NCBI GenBank assembly: GCA_027486755.1
Contig: JAIXOM010000042.1
Coordinates: forward strand, 1-56,689
DNA length: 56,689 nt
Source of the DNA: Comamonadaceae bacterium
Lineage (GTDB): Bacteria; Pseudomonadota; Gammaproteobacteria; Burkholderiales; Burkholderiaceae_C
Direction: 5' to 3'
Part shown: one piece after another, positions 24,075-33,328 of the stretch
How positions within the stretch are numbered: position 1 is the stretch's first letter
How the letters are laid out: each line of letters begins with the position of its first letter
Program-made: the position numbers and the translations under genes
The notes under the pieces: model-generated
Told to the model about the DNA's origin: nothing
The model's input: the letters and a program-made list of their open reading frames with translations, nothing else
The model's database searches: none

Positions 24075-24422
24075 ATGGATGACGACAGCTTTGAGATTTT
24101 TGATTTGCGCGTGGAGGTCGTAGGGCCGGCCGATCAAGCCATTTATTGCGGCGCGAACTTGGGCGATCATTTTGAGGTGCGCGGCGAGATGTTGCACTTT
24201 CCGCCGGGGCAGGGCTTTTCCATGTATTCACTGGCGGCCATCTTGCCGCTGCTGGCGGCCAAGCAGCGCTCAAGCCACCCGCATGACTGGATGAGCACCG
24301 ACAGCGAGATCGCCTGCCCGGACCCCCATTGCCCCACCCGTTTTCGCATCACCCGCCTGCAAAAGCGGCGCTTTTCGCACAGCCAGACCACCGCCCTGCC
24401 TTTGAACAAGGAGCCCTCATGA
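24075..24422 (+). CDS. TIGR04076-family small protein
   Basis: The 115-residue protein begins EIFDLRVEVVGPADQAIYCG, then GDHFEVRGEMLHFPPGQGFSMYSLAAILPLLAAKQR and IACPDPHCPTRFRITR. This order matches the TIGR04076 family as I know it (a hydrophilic start, a single cysteine, GD.F.v.G......G.C.ya). Here the C-terminal Cys-x5-Cys (CPDPHC region) might bind metal. The function of the family is not known. Its stop overlaps the ATG of the aldo/keto reductase by four bases, so the two are translationally coupled. Confidence 0.65.
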   Translation: MDDDSFEIFDLRVEVVGPADQAIYCGANLGDHFEVRGEMLHFPPGQGFSMYSLAAILPLLAAKQRSSHPHDWMSTDSEIACPDPHCPTRFRITRLQKRRFSHSQTTALPLNKEPS

Positions 24423-25459
24423 GTGCCGCCGCCGTGACCCATCGCAAGCTGTCATCCGACTATCAGATTCCGCGCCTGATTCGCGGCGGCTGGCAGCTCG
24501 CTGGCGACCACGGCCAGGTGCTGGCCGAGCGTGCTGTCGACGACATGGCCTTGTTCGCGCAAGCCGGTCTCAACACCTTTGACTGCGCCGACATCTACAC
24601 CGGGGTGGAAGAGCTCATCGGGCAGTACCGCCTGCGCGATCCTTCGCTGCAGGTTCACACCAAGTTCGTGCCGGATCTGGCCCTGCTGCATCAGGTCGAT
24701 GAGGCCTATGTCCGTGGGGTTCACCAACGCTCGCTGCAGCGCCTGCATGCCCAGCGGCTGGATCTGGTTCAGTTTCACTGGTGGGACTATGCGGCTGGCG
24801 ACATGGTCGATGCCGCGCGCCACCTGCTGACGCTGCAGCGCGAAGGCAGTCTGCGTCTGATCGGCGCTACCAATTTCAACACCGAGCAGACCGCGCGCAT
24901 GCTCGACGCCGGCATACCGCTGGCAAGCATGCAGGTGCAGTATTCCTTGCTCGACCGCCGTCCCAGCGGCCCGATGGCGGCACTGTGCGCGCAGTCGGGC
25001 ATGCAGCTGCTGTGTTACGGCACGCTGGCCGGCGGCTTTTTGACCTCGGCCTGGCTGGGCCAGAGCGAGCCGGCGCTAGAGAGCTTGAGCAACCGCTCGC
25101 TGATCAAATACAAGCTGGTCATTGACGACTTTGGCGGCTGGGCCCTGTTTCAGGATTTGCTGCAGGCCCTGGCGCAGATTGCCCAGCGCCATGGCGTGGC
25201 CCTGTCCAGCGTGGCCACCCGCTGGGTGCTGGAGCAGCCGCAGGTGGCTGCGGCCATCGTCGGTGCGCGCTACGCCTCGCACCTGCCGCAGATGCTGGAG
25301 GTGTTTTCGCTGCAGCTCGATCAGCGCGATCATGACGCGCTGGCCTCGGTGCTCGGGCGCACCCAAGCGCTGGCCGGCGATGTGTACGACCTCGAGCGTG
25401 ACCGCCAAGGCCGCCATGGCCGGATCATGAAGTACAACCTCAACCAGGCTGGCGCCTGA
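24419..25459 (+). CDS. Aldo/keto reductase
   Basis: The 346-residue TIM-barrel oxidoreductase has FDCADIYTG (catalytic Asp and Tyr), VHTKFVPD (Lys), LDLVQFHWWDY (His) and a cofactor-side block VLEQPQVAAAIVGARYA. It reduces a carbonyl with NAD(P)H. It is closely related to the N-terminal half of the fusion at 30215 (shared QFHWWDY, LLCYGTLAGGFL), so the two copies flank the hyuA-hyuB genes. The ATG at 24419 has AAGGAG eight bases upstream; the longer frame from 24329 overlaps the preceding gene. Confidence 0.88.
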   Translation: MSAAAVTHRKLSSDYQIPRLIRGGWQLAGDHGQVLAERAVDDMALFAQAGLNTFDCADIYTGVEELIGQYRLRDPSLQVHTKFVPDLALLHQVDEAYVRGVHQRSLQRLHAQRLDLVQFHWWDYAAGDMVDAARHLLTLQREGSLRLIGATNFNTEQTARMLDAGIPLASMQVQYSLLDRRPSGPMAALCAQSGMQLLCYGTLAGGFLTSAWLGQSEPALESLSNRSLIKYKLVIDDFGGWALFQDLLQALAQIAQRHGVALSSVATRWVLEQPQVAAAIVGARYASHLPQMLEVFSLQLDQRDHDALASVLGRTQALAGDVYDLERDRQGRHGRIMKYNLNQAGA

Positions 25460-25475
25460 GGTCTGCTGTTCGTCC

Positions 25476-26207
25476 ATGCCTGCAGCCTACGCCGCAACGC
25501 CTCTCGATCCGCCCAGCCACCCCACGGCCTCACCCTTTGTATCGGCTTGGCTGGCTGACCTGAACTATGCCTGGGGGGCGATGACCGAGGGCACGCGCAC
25601 GGTGACCCTGAAAAAAGACCAGGTGTTGTTTCACCAGGGCCAGTTGAGGCAGGCGGTGTATGTGATCGAGGAAGGCCGGGTGCGCCTGTCCTCCTTCTCG
25701 CTCGACGGCCGCGAGCGCCACCTGATGATTTTGGGCAGCCATGGTCTGGTGGGCGACTGCGGCTGGCCCCACAGCGACCGCTACACCGTCAGCGCACTGG
25801 CCTCCAGCGAGGCGCGTTTGCGGGTGGTCGATATGCCGCGCTTTGTAGCGGCCCTGTCCGAGCAGCCGCTGTTGACCCAGCAGCACCGCGAACTCAACAG
25901 CCGGCGCCTGTGCGTGCTGCTGCAGCAGCTCGAGCTGCAGGCCCACAACAGCGCCGGTCGGCGCATCTGCCATCACCTGCTGGGCCTGCTCTACGCCTAT
26001 GGCAGCCCGGTCCCGCAAGGCCGGCGCATCGGCATCAGCTTTACCCAGCAGGAGATGGGCAACATCTGCGGGCTGTCGCGGGTCAGCGTGGCTTATGTGT
26101 TCTCCAGGCTGGAGCGCCAGGGCGTGATCGCGCGCCAGCAGCGCCATCTGATCGTGCTGCGCCCAGAGCAGCTCGAGCGTGAGGCCGGCGGCCTGGGCGA
26201 GGCCTAA
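25476..26207 (+). CDS. Crp/Fnr-family transcriptional regulator
   Basis: The 243-residue protein has an N-terminal cyclic-nucleotide-type sensor barrel (TLKKDQVLFHQGQLRQAVYVIEEGRVRLSS, about 45-75) and a C-terminal winged helix. ISFTQQEMGNICGLSRVSVAYVFSRLE near residues 187-213 is the DNA-reading helix-turn-helix. No Fnr-type N-terminal cysteine cluster is seen, so it is not an oxygen-sensing FNR. It lies 16 bases after the aldo/keto reductase and before hyuA, and is the obvious candidate to control this catabolic block. The effector is unknown. Confidence 0.88.
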   Translation: MPAAYAATPLDPPSHPTASPFVSAWLADLNYAWGAMTEGTRTVTLKKDQVLFHQGQLRQAVYVIEEGRVRLSSFSLDGRERHLMILGSHGLVGDCGWPHSDRYTVSALASSEARLRVVDMPRFVAALSEQPLLTQQHRELNSRRLCVLLQQLELQAHNSAGRRICHHLLGLLYAYGSPVPQGRRIGISFTQQEMGNICGLSRVSVAYVFSRLERQGVIARQQRHLIVLRPEQLEREAGGLGEA

Positions 26208-26368
26208 AGCCCGGCCCCTGGAGACCGCCCGGGGGTTTTCCTCAGGATGTAAATCGATTGACAGCGCCGCCGCCCCGGCACTGGCTACGCTAGCCATACT
26301 GAGGGCGGTGGCCGTCCGCCCTGTGGCGTAAACCTGCCCTGCCTTGCTGTAACCCTGCCTTGCCCTTT

Positions 26369-28456
26369 ATGCCCCCAGCCTCGCCCTTGCGCATAGCCGT
26401 TGACATCGGCGGAACATTCACCGACATCGTGCTGCGCCGCGGTGAGCAAAGCGCCACCGCCAAGCTGCTGACCACGCCGGCCGCGCCTGAGCAGGCCATG
26501 ATCGAGGGCATCTTGCAGGTGCTCGCCGCCGTCGGTGCCCAGCCGCGCGAACTCGACCTGCTAGTCCACGGCACCACCTTGGCCACCAATGCGCTGATCG
26601 AGCGCAAAGGCGCGCCCACCGGCCTGATCACCAACGAAGGCTTTCGCGACGTGCTGGCCATGGGCGACGAAAAGCGCTTTGACCACTACGACCTCGACCT
26701 GGAAAAGCCGCAGCCGCTGGTGCCGCGCCACAGCCGCATCGGTGTGCGCGGCCGCATGCGCGCCGACGGGCTGGAGCATGAGCCCTTGTCGATGGACGAT
26801 GTCGATCGCGCGATCGATGTATTGCGCGCGCAGGGCGTGCAGGCGCTGGCCATCGGCCTGCTTCATGCCTATGCCAATCCCGCCCATGAGCAGGCGGTGG
26901 CCGAGCGGGTGCGCCAGCGCTGGCCGCAGGCCACGGTGTGCCTGTCCAGCCAGGTGTGCCCCGAGATCCGGGAGTTCGAGCGTTTTGCCACCACCGTGGC
27001 CAACGCCTATGTGCAGCCGCTGATGTCGCGCTACCTGCAGGCGCTGCAGCAAAGGCTGCAGGCCCTGGGGATGAACTGCCCGCTGTTTCTGGTGACCTCC
27101 GGGGGTGGCCTGACCACGCTAGAGACGGCCTGCCGCTTTCCGATCCGGCTGGTCGAATCCGGTCCGGCCGGTGGCGCCAGCTTGTCGGCCTGGCTGGCGC
27201 GCAGCCTGGGGCTGGCGCATGCGCTGTCCTTCGACATGGGCGGCACCACCGCCAAGATTTGCTTCATCACCGACGGGCGGGCCGAGCAGTCGCGCCGCTT
27301 CGAGGTGGCGCGGGCCTGGAAGAACCTCAAGGGCAGCGGCTGGCCGGTGCGCATACCGGTGACCGAGATGGTGGAAATCGGCGCCGGCGGCGGCTCCATC
27401 GGCCGGCTCGACCGGCTGGGCCGCATCACCATGGGTCCGGACAGCGCCGGCGCCCTGCCCGGACCGGTCTGCTACGGCCGCGGCGGCCAGCACCCCACGG
27501 TGACCGACGCCCAGTTGCTGCTGGCACGGCTCGATGCGCAGCATTTTGCGGGCGGCCGCATGCCGCTCGACGAGGCCGCAGCGCGCGCCTGCGTCGACGA
27601 GGCCCTGGCCCGGCCGCAGTCGCTGGACGTCGCATGGGCGGCCAGCGGCATGATCGAGATCGTTGAAGAGAACATGGCCAACGCCGCCCGGGTTCACGCC
27701 ATCGAGCGGGGCCAGACCACCGCGCAGTGCACCCTGATCGCCTTCGGCGGCGCTGCTCCGCTGCACGCCGCCTCGATGGCGCGGCGCCTGGACATCCATC
27801 AGGTGGTCATCCCCAAGGACGCCGGCGTGGGGTCGGCCGTCGGCTTCCTGCTCTCGCCCCTGGCTTTTGAGCTGGTGCGCAGCCTCTATGTGGACGAGCG
27901 CAAGCTGGAGTTCAGCCGCATCAATGGCCTGCTCGACGACTTGCAGGGCCAGGCCTCGGCGATCGTGCGCGCCGGTGCGCCGGCAGCAGCCGTGCTGGTT
28001 CGGCGCTGGGTCGATGTGCGCTACCGCGGCCAGGGCCATGAATTGAGCATTGAGCTGCCCGCAGCTACCTTGGACGCGCAGGCCATGACCGGCCTGCGCG
28101 AGGACTTTGAGCGCCGCTACGAGCGCCAATATGGCTTGCGCATCCCGGGCGTGGCGCTGGAGTTTTTAAGCTGGACGGTGGCGGCCAGCGCCGAAGGCAG
28201 CCAAGCGCCTGCGGCCGTGCCGCAAGCCTGCACCGCCACTGCGGCCCAGCCCCTGGGCCAGCGCGAGGTGTTTGACCCGCACTCGGGCCAGTGGCAGGCG
28301 CATGCGATCTACGAGCGCGAAGCGCTCAGCCCCGGTGCCTGGCTGGCCGGTCCCGCGCTGGTGAGGGAAGCGCAAACCACCACCTTGGTGCCCGCCGGCT
28401 GGCGGGCCAGCCTTGATGGCCTGGGCCATCTGCACCTGCTGCGAAGCCAGGCATAG
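26369..28456 (+). CDS. hyuA: Hydantoinase/oxoprolinase subunit A (HyuA)
   Basis: The 695-residue ASKHA-fold protein opens with LRIAVDIGGTFTDIVL (phosphate 1), then LLVHGTTLATNALIERKGA, FGGAAPLHAASMAR and ALSFDMGGTTAKICFI (phosphate 2). These are the ATP-binding blocks of N-methylhydantoinase A and the oxoprolinase N-half. With HyuB it opens a cyclic amide such as a hydantoin or lactam at the cost of ATP. The length is normal (about 690). A TTG nine bases upstream is in frame; ATG at 26369 is used. The substrate could equally be a ketone in an acetone-carboxylase-like system, but no third subunit is present. Confidence 0.9.
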   Translation: MPPASPLRIAVDIGGTFTDIVLRRGEQSATAKLLTTPAAPEQAMIEGILQVLAAVGAQPRELDLLVHGTTLATNALIERKGAPTGLITNEGFRDVLAMGDEKRFDHYDLDLEKPQPLVPRHSRIGVRGRMRADGLEHEPLSMDDVDRAIDVLRAQGVQALAIGLLHAYANPAHEQAVAERVRQRWPQATVCLSSQVCPEIREFERFATTVANAYVQPLMSRYLQALQQRLQALGMNCPLFLVTSGGGLTTLETACRFPIRLVESGPAGGASLSAWLARSLGLAHALSFDMGGTTAKICFITDGRAEQSRRFEVARAWKNLKGSGWPVRIPVTEMVEIGAGGGSIGRLDRLGRITMGPDSAGALPGPVCYGRGGQHPTVTDAQLLLARLDAQHFAGGRMPLDEAAARACVDEALARPQSLDVAWAASGMIEIVEENMANAARVHAIERGQTTAQCTLIAFGGAAPLHAASMARRLDIHQVVIPKDAGVGSAVGFLLSPLAFELVRSLYVDERKLEFSRINGLLDDLQGQASAIVRAGAPAAAVLVRRWVDVRYRGQGHELSIELPAATLDAQAMTGLREDFERRYERQYGLRIPGVALEFLSWTVAASAEGSQAPAAVPQACTATAAQPLGQREVFDPHSGQWQAHAIYEREALSPGAWLAGPALVREAQTTTLVPAGWRASLDGLGHLHLLRSQA

Positions 28457-28490
28457 CCCCCCAACCCTGAACCCCAGGAATGAAGCGCGT

Positions 28491-30152
28491 ATGAATGCCT
28501 CGACCACGACCGCCCAGACTGCCCACACCGCCACCGCCGCAGACGCCAGCGAGCAGAGCCTGCGCGTCAAGCGCCAGGTGATGTGGAACCGCCTGGTCTC
28601 GGTGGTGGAAGAGGGTGCCCAGGTCTTGCTCAAGACGGCCTTTGGCGCGGTCACCCGCGAGGCCGGCGATTTGTCGGTGGGCGTCTACGACCGGCAGGGC
28701 CGGATGGTGGCGCAAGCGGTCACCGGCACGCCCGGGCATGTCAACACCATGGCCATGGCGGTCGGCCACTTCCTGGAGCGCTTCCCCCTGGACACACTGC
28801 ACAGCGACGATGTGCTGGTGACCAACGACCCCTGGATGGGCACCGGCCACCTGTTTGACTTTGTGGTGGTCTCACCGGTCTTCCACCGGGGGCGCGCGGT
28901 AGCGCTGATCGCATCGACCTGCCATGTGATCGACATCGGTGGTCGCGGCTTTACCGCCGAGGCGCTGTCGGTCTATGAAGAAGGGCTGTGGGTGCCCCAC
29001 CTCAAGCTGTTCGACGCGGGCCGGCCCAACCAGACCTTGCTGGCTTTGCTCGAGCGCAATGTGCGCGAGCCGCTGCAGACCCGCGGCGACCTGATGTCGC
29101 TGGTATCGTGCAACAAGGCGGCCACGCAGCGTCTGCAGTCGCTGATGCAGGAGTTTGAACTGCCCGACCTGCAGGCCCTGTCGGACTACATCATCGAGAC
29201 TTCAGCACGGGCCATGCGCCAGGCCATCGCGGCGCTGCCCGACGGCCAGTGGCGCCACACCATGCGCATCGATGGCAACGGCGAGCCGGTGGATCTGGTG
29301 GCCACGCTGAGCATCACCGGCTCCCAGATGTGCGTGGACTATGCCGGCTCCTCGGCGGTGTCGCGCTCGGGCATCAATTCGCCCAAGTGCTACACCGACG
29401 CCTATTCGGTCTTCGGCATCAAATGCGTGATCGCTCCGGACATTCCGAACAACGCTGGCTCGCTGTCGGCCATCGAGGTGCGGGCCGAGCCCGGTTCCAT
29501 CGTGGACCCGCAGCCACCGGCACCGGTGACGGCGCGCCATGTCATCGGTCAGATGTTGCCCGACCTGATGTTCGGCTGCCTGCAGCAGCCCTGCGGCGCG
29601 CAGGTCAGCGCCGAGGGGGCGGGCAGCATCTGGGTGCTGGCGATGTCGGGCGAAGGCGCTGGCGGGTCTTACCAGACGATGAGCCTGGGCATAGGCGGCA
29701 TGGGCGCCAGGCCGGGCAAGGACGGGCTGTCGTGCACCGCCTTTCCCAGCGGGGTGGGCAGCATTCCTGTGGAAGTCACCGAGGCCAGTGCGCCGCTGCT
29801 GTTTCAGCGCCGCGAGTATCTGCCCGGTAGCGGCGGTGACGGTCAGTTTCGCGGCGGCCTCGGCAGCCAGATCGACATCGTTCATCGCGATGGTGGCAGC
29901 TTTCGCGTCTCGGCAGCCACCTTTGACCGGCGCATCTTCCCGGCACGCGGCCGCTACGGCGGCGGCGACGGCCAGGTCGGTGCCTGCCGCATCAGCGATG
30001 GCACGGTGATTCTGGACAAGGGCGTGCACGAGGTGCCGGCCGGCTGCAGCTTGCTGCTGCAACTGCCCGGCGGCGGCGGCTATGGCGATCCCGCCGCCCG
30101 CGCAGCCGAGGATCTGGCCCGCGATGCGGCCGAAGGCCTGCACCAGGGCTGA
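28491..30152 (+). CDS. hyuB: Hydantoinase/oxoprolinase subunit B (HyuB)
   Basis: The 553-residue partner of HyuA carries VTGTPGHVNTMAMAVGHFLE, DVLVTNDPWMGTGHLFDFVVV, CHVIDIGGRGF and the C-terminal GGDGQFRGGLGSQIDI and LPGGGGYGDP blocks typical of HyuB. The TNDPW...GTGH region holds the metal-binding residues of the active site. It starts 34 bases after hyuA with AGGAA about ten bases before the ATG. Its length is usual. The residues before about 20 (TTTAQTAHTATAAD) are low complexity. Confidence 0.9.
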   Translation: MNASTTTAQTAHTATAADASEQSLRVKRQVMWNRLVSVVEEGAQVLLKTAFGAVTREAGDLSVGVYDRQGRMVAQAVTGTPGHVNTMAMAVGHFLERFPLDTLHSDDVLVTNDPWMGTGHLFDFVVVSPVFHRGRAVALIASTCHVIDIGGRGFTAEALSVYEEGLWVPHLKLFDAGRPNQTLLALLERNVREPLQTRGDLMSLVSCNKAATQRLQSLMQEFELPDLQALSDYIIETSARAMRQAIAALPDGQWRHTMRIDGNGEPVDLVATLSITGSQMCVDYAGSSAVSRSGINSPKCYTDAYSVFGIKCVIAPDIPNNAGSLSAIEVRAEPGSIVDPQPPAPVTARHVIGQMLPDLMFGCLQQPCGAQVSAEGAGSIWVLAMSGEGAGGSYQTMSLGIGGMGARPGKDGLSCTAFPSGVGSIPVEVTEASAPLLFQRREYLPGSGGDGQFRGGLGSQIDIVHRDGGSFRVSAATFDRRIFPARGRYGGGDGQVGACRISDGTVILDKGVHEVPAGCSLLLQLPGGGGYGDPAARAAEDLARDAAEGLHQG

Positions 30153-30214
30153 GCGCAAAATAGATCCTCAACGTCGGCCTGCAAAGGCCCCCTCCATCTT
30201 CTGAGCCCCCGCGC

Positions 30215-32071
30215 ATGACCTCTCCCGCCCTGGAACCCGATCGCATTGAACTTGCCCCCGGCCTGCAGGTGCCGCGCCTGATCACCGGCCTGTGGCAGGT
30301 GGCCGACATGGAGCGCAGCGGGCAGGCGCTGCCGCTCGAGCGCGCCGCCCAGGATCTGGCCGACTATGCGCGCGCAGGCCTGGATGCTTTCGATATGGCC
30401 GATCACTACGGCAGCGCCGAGCTGATCACCGGCCGTTTTCTGCGGGACTGGCGCGGCCAGCGGCCGGCCCACGCCTTTACCAAATGGTGCCCCGAGCCCC
30501 AGCCCATGAGCGCCGAGCGGGTGCAGGCCGGCATCGCCGAGCGGCGCAGCCGCCTCGGGGTCGAGCGCCTGGACCTGCTGCAGTTCCATTGGTGGGACTA
30601 CACCCACCCGGGCTATATCGACGGCATCGAGCAGCTGATGCGTCTGCAAGAGCAAGGCCAAATCCGGCACCTGGGTGTGACCAACTTTGACACCGACCAC
30701 CTGCGCTTGCTGCGCAAGCAGGGCGCGCCCATCGCGACCAATCAGGTGTCCCTGTCCCTGCTCGACCGCCGCGCCACCGGCCGCATGAGCGCGCTGTGTC
30801 AGGCCGAAGGCATGAAGCTGCTGGCCTATGGCACCCTGGCCGGTGGCTTCTTGAGCGAGCGCTGGCTCGGCCAGAGCGAGCCTGACAGCGTGGCCGACTG
30901 GAGCAAGTCCAAATACCAGCGCTTCATCGACGCCATCGGCGGCTGGGACGCCTTCCAGGGCGTGCTGCAGGCCGCGCGCACCATCGCCAGCAAGCACGGG
31001 GTGTCCATCGCTGCGGTTTCGCTGCGCTGGGTGCTGGAGCAGCCTGCGGTGGGGGCGGCGATCGTCGGTGCCCGCCTGGGCGAAAGCGAGCACCGCGCCA
31101 GCAACCTGGCGGTGTTCGGCTTTGCCCTCGATGCGCAGGATCACGCCCTGCTCAATGCTGCCTTTGCCCAGACCCGCAACCTGCCCGGCGACTGCGGCGA
31201 CGAATACCGCAAGCCGCCCTTCCTGACCGCTTCGGGCGACCTGAGCCACCATCTGGAGCAGCTGCAACGGCCCTACCACGCACAGCCGGTGGCTGGCCTG
31301 GCCGAGCGCAGTCGGGTGGCCACCGGCAGCCAGTGGGAGCAGATCGGCGGCTACTCACGCGCGGTGCGGCAGGGCGCGCGCATCTTGGTCAGTGGCACCA
31401 CCGCCACCCACGGCGCCGGCCAGGTGGTGGCCCCGGGCGACGCGCAGGCGCAGACGGTCTACATCCTCGACAAAATCGCCGCTAGCCTGCAAGCCCTGGG
31501 CTCGGAACTCGCGCATGTGGTGCGCACCCGTATCTACCTGCGTGACATCCAAGCCTGGCAAGGCCCGACCGAGGTCCACGGCCGAGTGTTCGCCGAGGTG
31601 CGCCCGGCCAATACCCTGCTGGCCGTCGCGCAGCTGGTGGGCAACTACGAGGTCGAGATCGAGGCCGAAGCCGAGGTGCCGCCGACGCCGCGCCGCTTCA
31701 TCAGCAGCGGCTCGCCCTATGAGGCCATGGCCGGCTACAGCCGTGCGGTGGTCGAGGGCCCCTGGGTGTTTGTGTCGGGCACCGTCGGGGTGGACATGGC
31801 CACCGGCGTATGGCCGAGCAGCACCCGTGAGCAGGCCCAGGGCGCCATCGACACCATCGAGGCCGCCTTGCAGCAAGCTGGCCTGAGCCTGCTCGATGTG
31901 CTGCAGGTCAAGGTGTATGTGGCCGACCGGGCCGATGTGGGCGTGGTCAGCGATGTGATCCGCGAGCGCTTCGGTCCGGCCAGCCCCACCAACACCACGG
32001 TGTGCGCCCCGCTGGCCCTGCCCGAATGCCGGGTCGAGATCGAGGTCAACGCCCGGCGGCGCGCGCTCTGA
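30215..32071 (+). CDS. Fusion of aldo/keto reductase and two RidA-like domains
   Basis: The protein has 618 residues. About 1-330 is an aldo/keto reductase with FDMADHYG, HAFTKWCPE and LLQFHWWDY (Asp, Tyr, Lys, His). About 365-480 and 490-615 are two RidA/YjgF-like domains: ILVSGTTATHG...VVRTRIYLRD...VGNYEVEIEAEA and VFVSGTVGVDMATG...QVKVYVADR...PECRVEIEVNA. The arginine that RidA uses to bind imine substrates sits in an A-R-S/T-type position before the last strands; here those places read PANTLLAV and PTNTTVCA, so both domains lack it. They may be regulatory or bind another ligand. The fusion ends the hyu operon and suggests a pathway with an imine or keto intermediate reduced by the first domain. 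Confidence 0.87.
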   Translation: MTSPALEPDRIELAPGLQVPRLITGLWQVADMERSGQALPLERAAQDLADYARAGLDAFDMADHYGSAELITGRFLRDWRGQRPAHAFTKWCPEPQPMSAERVQAGIAERRSRLGVERLDLLQFHWWDYTHPGYIDGIEQLMRLQEQGQIRHLGVTNFDTDHLRLLRKQGAPIATNQVSLSLLDRRATGRMSALCQAEGMKLLAYGTLAGGFLSERWLGQSEPDSVADWSKSKYQRFIDAIGGWDAFQGVLQAARTIASKHGVSIAAVSLRWVLEQPAVGAAIVGARLGESEHRASNLAVFGFALDAQDHALLNAAFAQTRNLPGDCGDEYRKPPFLTASGDLSHHLEQLQRPYHAQPVAGLAERSRVATGSQWEQIGGYSRAVRQGARILVSGTTATHGAGQVVAPGDAQAQTVYILDKIAASLQALGSELAHVVRTRIYLRDIQAWQGPTEVHGRVFAEVRPANTLLAVAQLVGNYEVEIEAEAEVPPTPRRFISSGSPYEAMAGYSRAVVEGPWVFVSGTVGVDMATGVWPSSTREQAQGAIDTIEAALQQAGLSLLDVLQVKVYVADRADVGVVSDVIRERFGPASPTNTTVCAPLALPECRVEIEVNARRRAL

Positions 32072-32094
32072 GCCTACCGGCTCAGGCCGTTTTT
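32068..32094. terminator. Intrinsic terminator between convergent genes
   Basis: CTGAGCC-TACC-GGCTCAG is a perfect 7-bp stem-loop overlapping the fusion-gene stop, followed by GCCG and five T residues on the plus strand. It ends the hyu operon. Confidence 0.75.
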
Positions 32095-33328
32095 AAACCG
32101 AGACCTTGGCAAAACGCGGCTCTTGCCAGACGCCGCTTTGCAGCACATGGACCAGCCGGTCGACCGCGGTCCAGACGTCGACATGGCTGAGCGCCATCGG
32201 TGACAGGCCGAAGCGGATCGAATCGGGCTTGCGAAAGGAGCTGATCACCCCGTGCGCGAGCAGGGCCTCTGTCACGCTGCCGGCGCCCGGGTGGCTGAAG
32301 GTCAGATGGCCGCCGCGCTGCGTGTAGTCCAGCGGTGAGGTGACCTTGACCCCCAGGTCGGTGCAACGCTCCTGCAGCAGCTGCACCAGCAGCTCGGACA
32401 GCGACTGGTGCTTGGCGCCCAGGTCCTCGGGCTTGATCAACTTCCACAAATCGGCGGCCGCCGACATGGCCTGGTTGGCCAGGATGGAGGGCGAGCCGTT
32501 GAGGTGCCGGCGCACACCGGCCAGCGGCTCATAGGTGGGCGCAAAGGCGAAGACATCCTGATGGCCCATCCAGCCGGCGATCACCGGCCAGTCCTTTTCC
32601 TGGTGCTCGGGGCGCACGTATAGCCAAGCCGGGGCGCCGGGGCCGCCGCACAGGTATTTGTAGCCGCAGCCGACCGCGAAGTCGGCGCCATCGGCCTCCA
32701 GCTGCACCGCGATGGCACCGGCAGAGTGCGAGAGGTCCCAGAAAGCCAGGGCGCCGTGGGCATGGGCCAGCGCGCTGGTCTGGCGCATCGGCCAGCGGTA
32801 GCTGCTGCGGTAGTCCACATGGCTGAGGTAGACCACGCCGACATCGGGCCCCAGGGCCGCGGGCAGCTCATCCGGGTGATCGATCAGCCGCAGTTGCAGC
32901 TTGCCGCCCAGAAAATGCGCCAACCCCTCGGCAATATAGACGTCGGTGGGAAAGTTGTAGCGCTCGGTGACGATGACCGGCCGCTGCGGCGAGAGCTTGC
33001 AGGCATAGGCCAGCAGCTTGAACAGATTGACCGAGGTGTTGTCGCTAAAGACCACATCCTGCGGCCGCGCGCCGATCAGATGGGACAGCGCCTCGCCCAG
33101 CAGCCAGGGCTTTTCCATCCAGTCGAAATAGCTCCAGCCGCGCCGGCGCGCGTCACGCCAGCCCTGCGTCATCAGCTCCTGCACCCGCTGCGGCGCATCG
33201 GCCGGCATGGCGCCGACGGAGTTGCCGTCCATGTAGATGGTGTCCTCGCTGGGCTGCGCAAAACGCGCCCGCAAATGGGCCAGCGGATCACGGGCGTCCA
33301 GATCCTGGCAGTGCGACAAGGTGATCAT
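32093..33328 (-). CDS. kynU: Kynureninase
   Basis: The 411-residue PLP enzyme cleaves kynurenine to anthranilate and alanine. Family features: TIYMDGNSVGAMP near residue 30, SDNTSVNLFKLLAYA (PLP phosphate), FWDLSHSAGAIAVQLE with the cofactor-binding aspartate, and the Schiff-base lysine in VGCGYKYLCGGPGAPAW. GWMGHQDVFAF is also characteristic. Length is normal. Its ATG overlaps the stop of the small gene upstream by four bases. With the formamidase-like gene at the head of the same operon and an ABC transporter between, it indicates use of imported kynurenines; no tryptophan dioxygenase is present in the window. Confidence 0.93.
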   Translation of the reverse strand: MITLSHCQDLDARDPLAHLRARFAQPSEDTIYMDGNSVGAMPADAPQRVQELMTQGWRDARRRGWSYFDWMEKPWLLGEALSHLIGARPQDVVFSDNTSVNLFKLLAYACKLSPQRPVIVTERYNFPTDVYIAEGLAHFLGGKLQLRLIDHPDELPAALGPDVGVVYLSHVDYRSSYRWPMRQTSALAHAHGALAFWDLSHSAGAIAVQLEADGADFAVGCGYKYLCGGPGAPAWLYVRPEHQEKDWPVIAGWMGHQDVFAFAPTYEPLAGVRRHLNGSPSILANQAMSAAADLWKLIKPEDLGAKHQSLSELLVQLLQERCTDLGVKVTSPLDYTQRGGHLTFSHPGAGSVTEALLAHGVISSFRKPDSIRFGLSPMALSHVDVWTAVDRLVHVLQSGVWQEPRFAKVSV

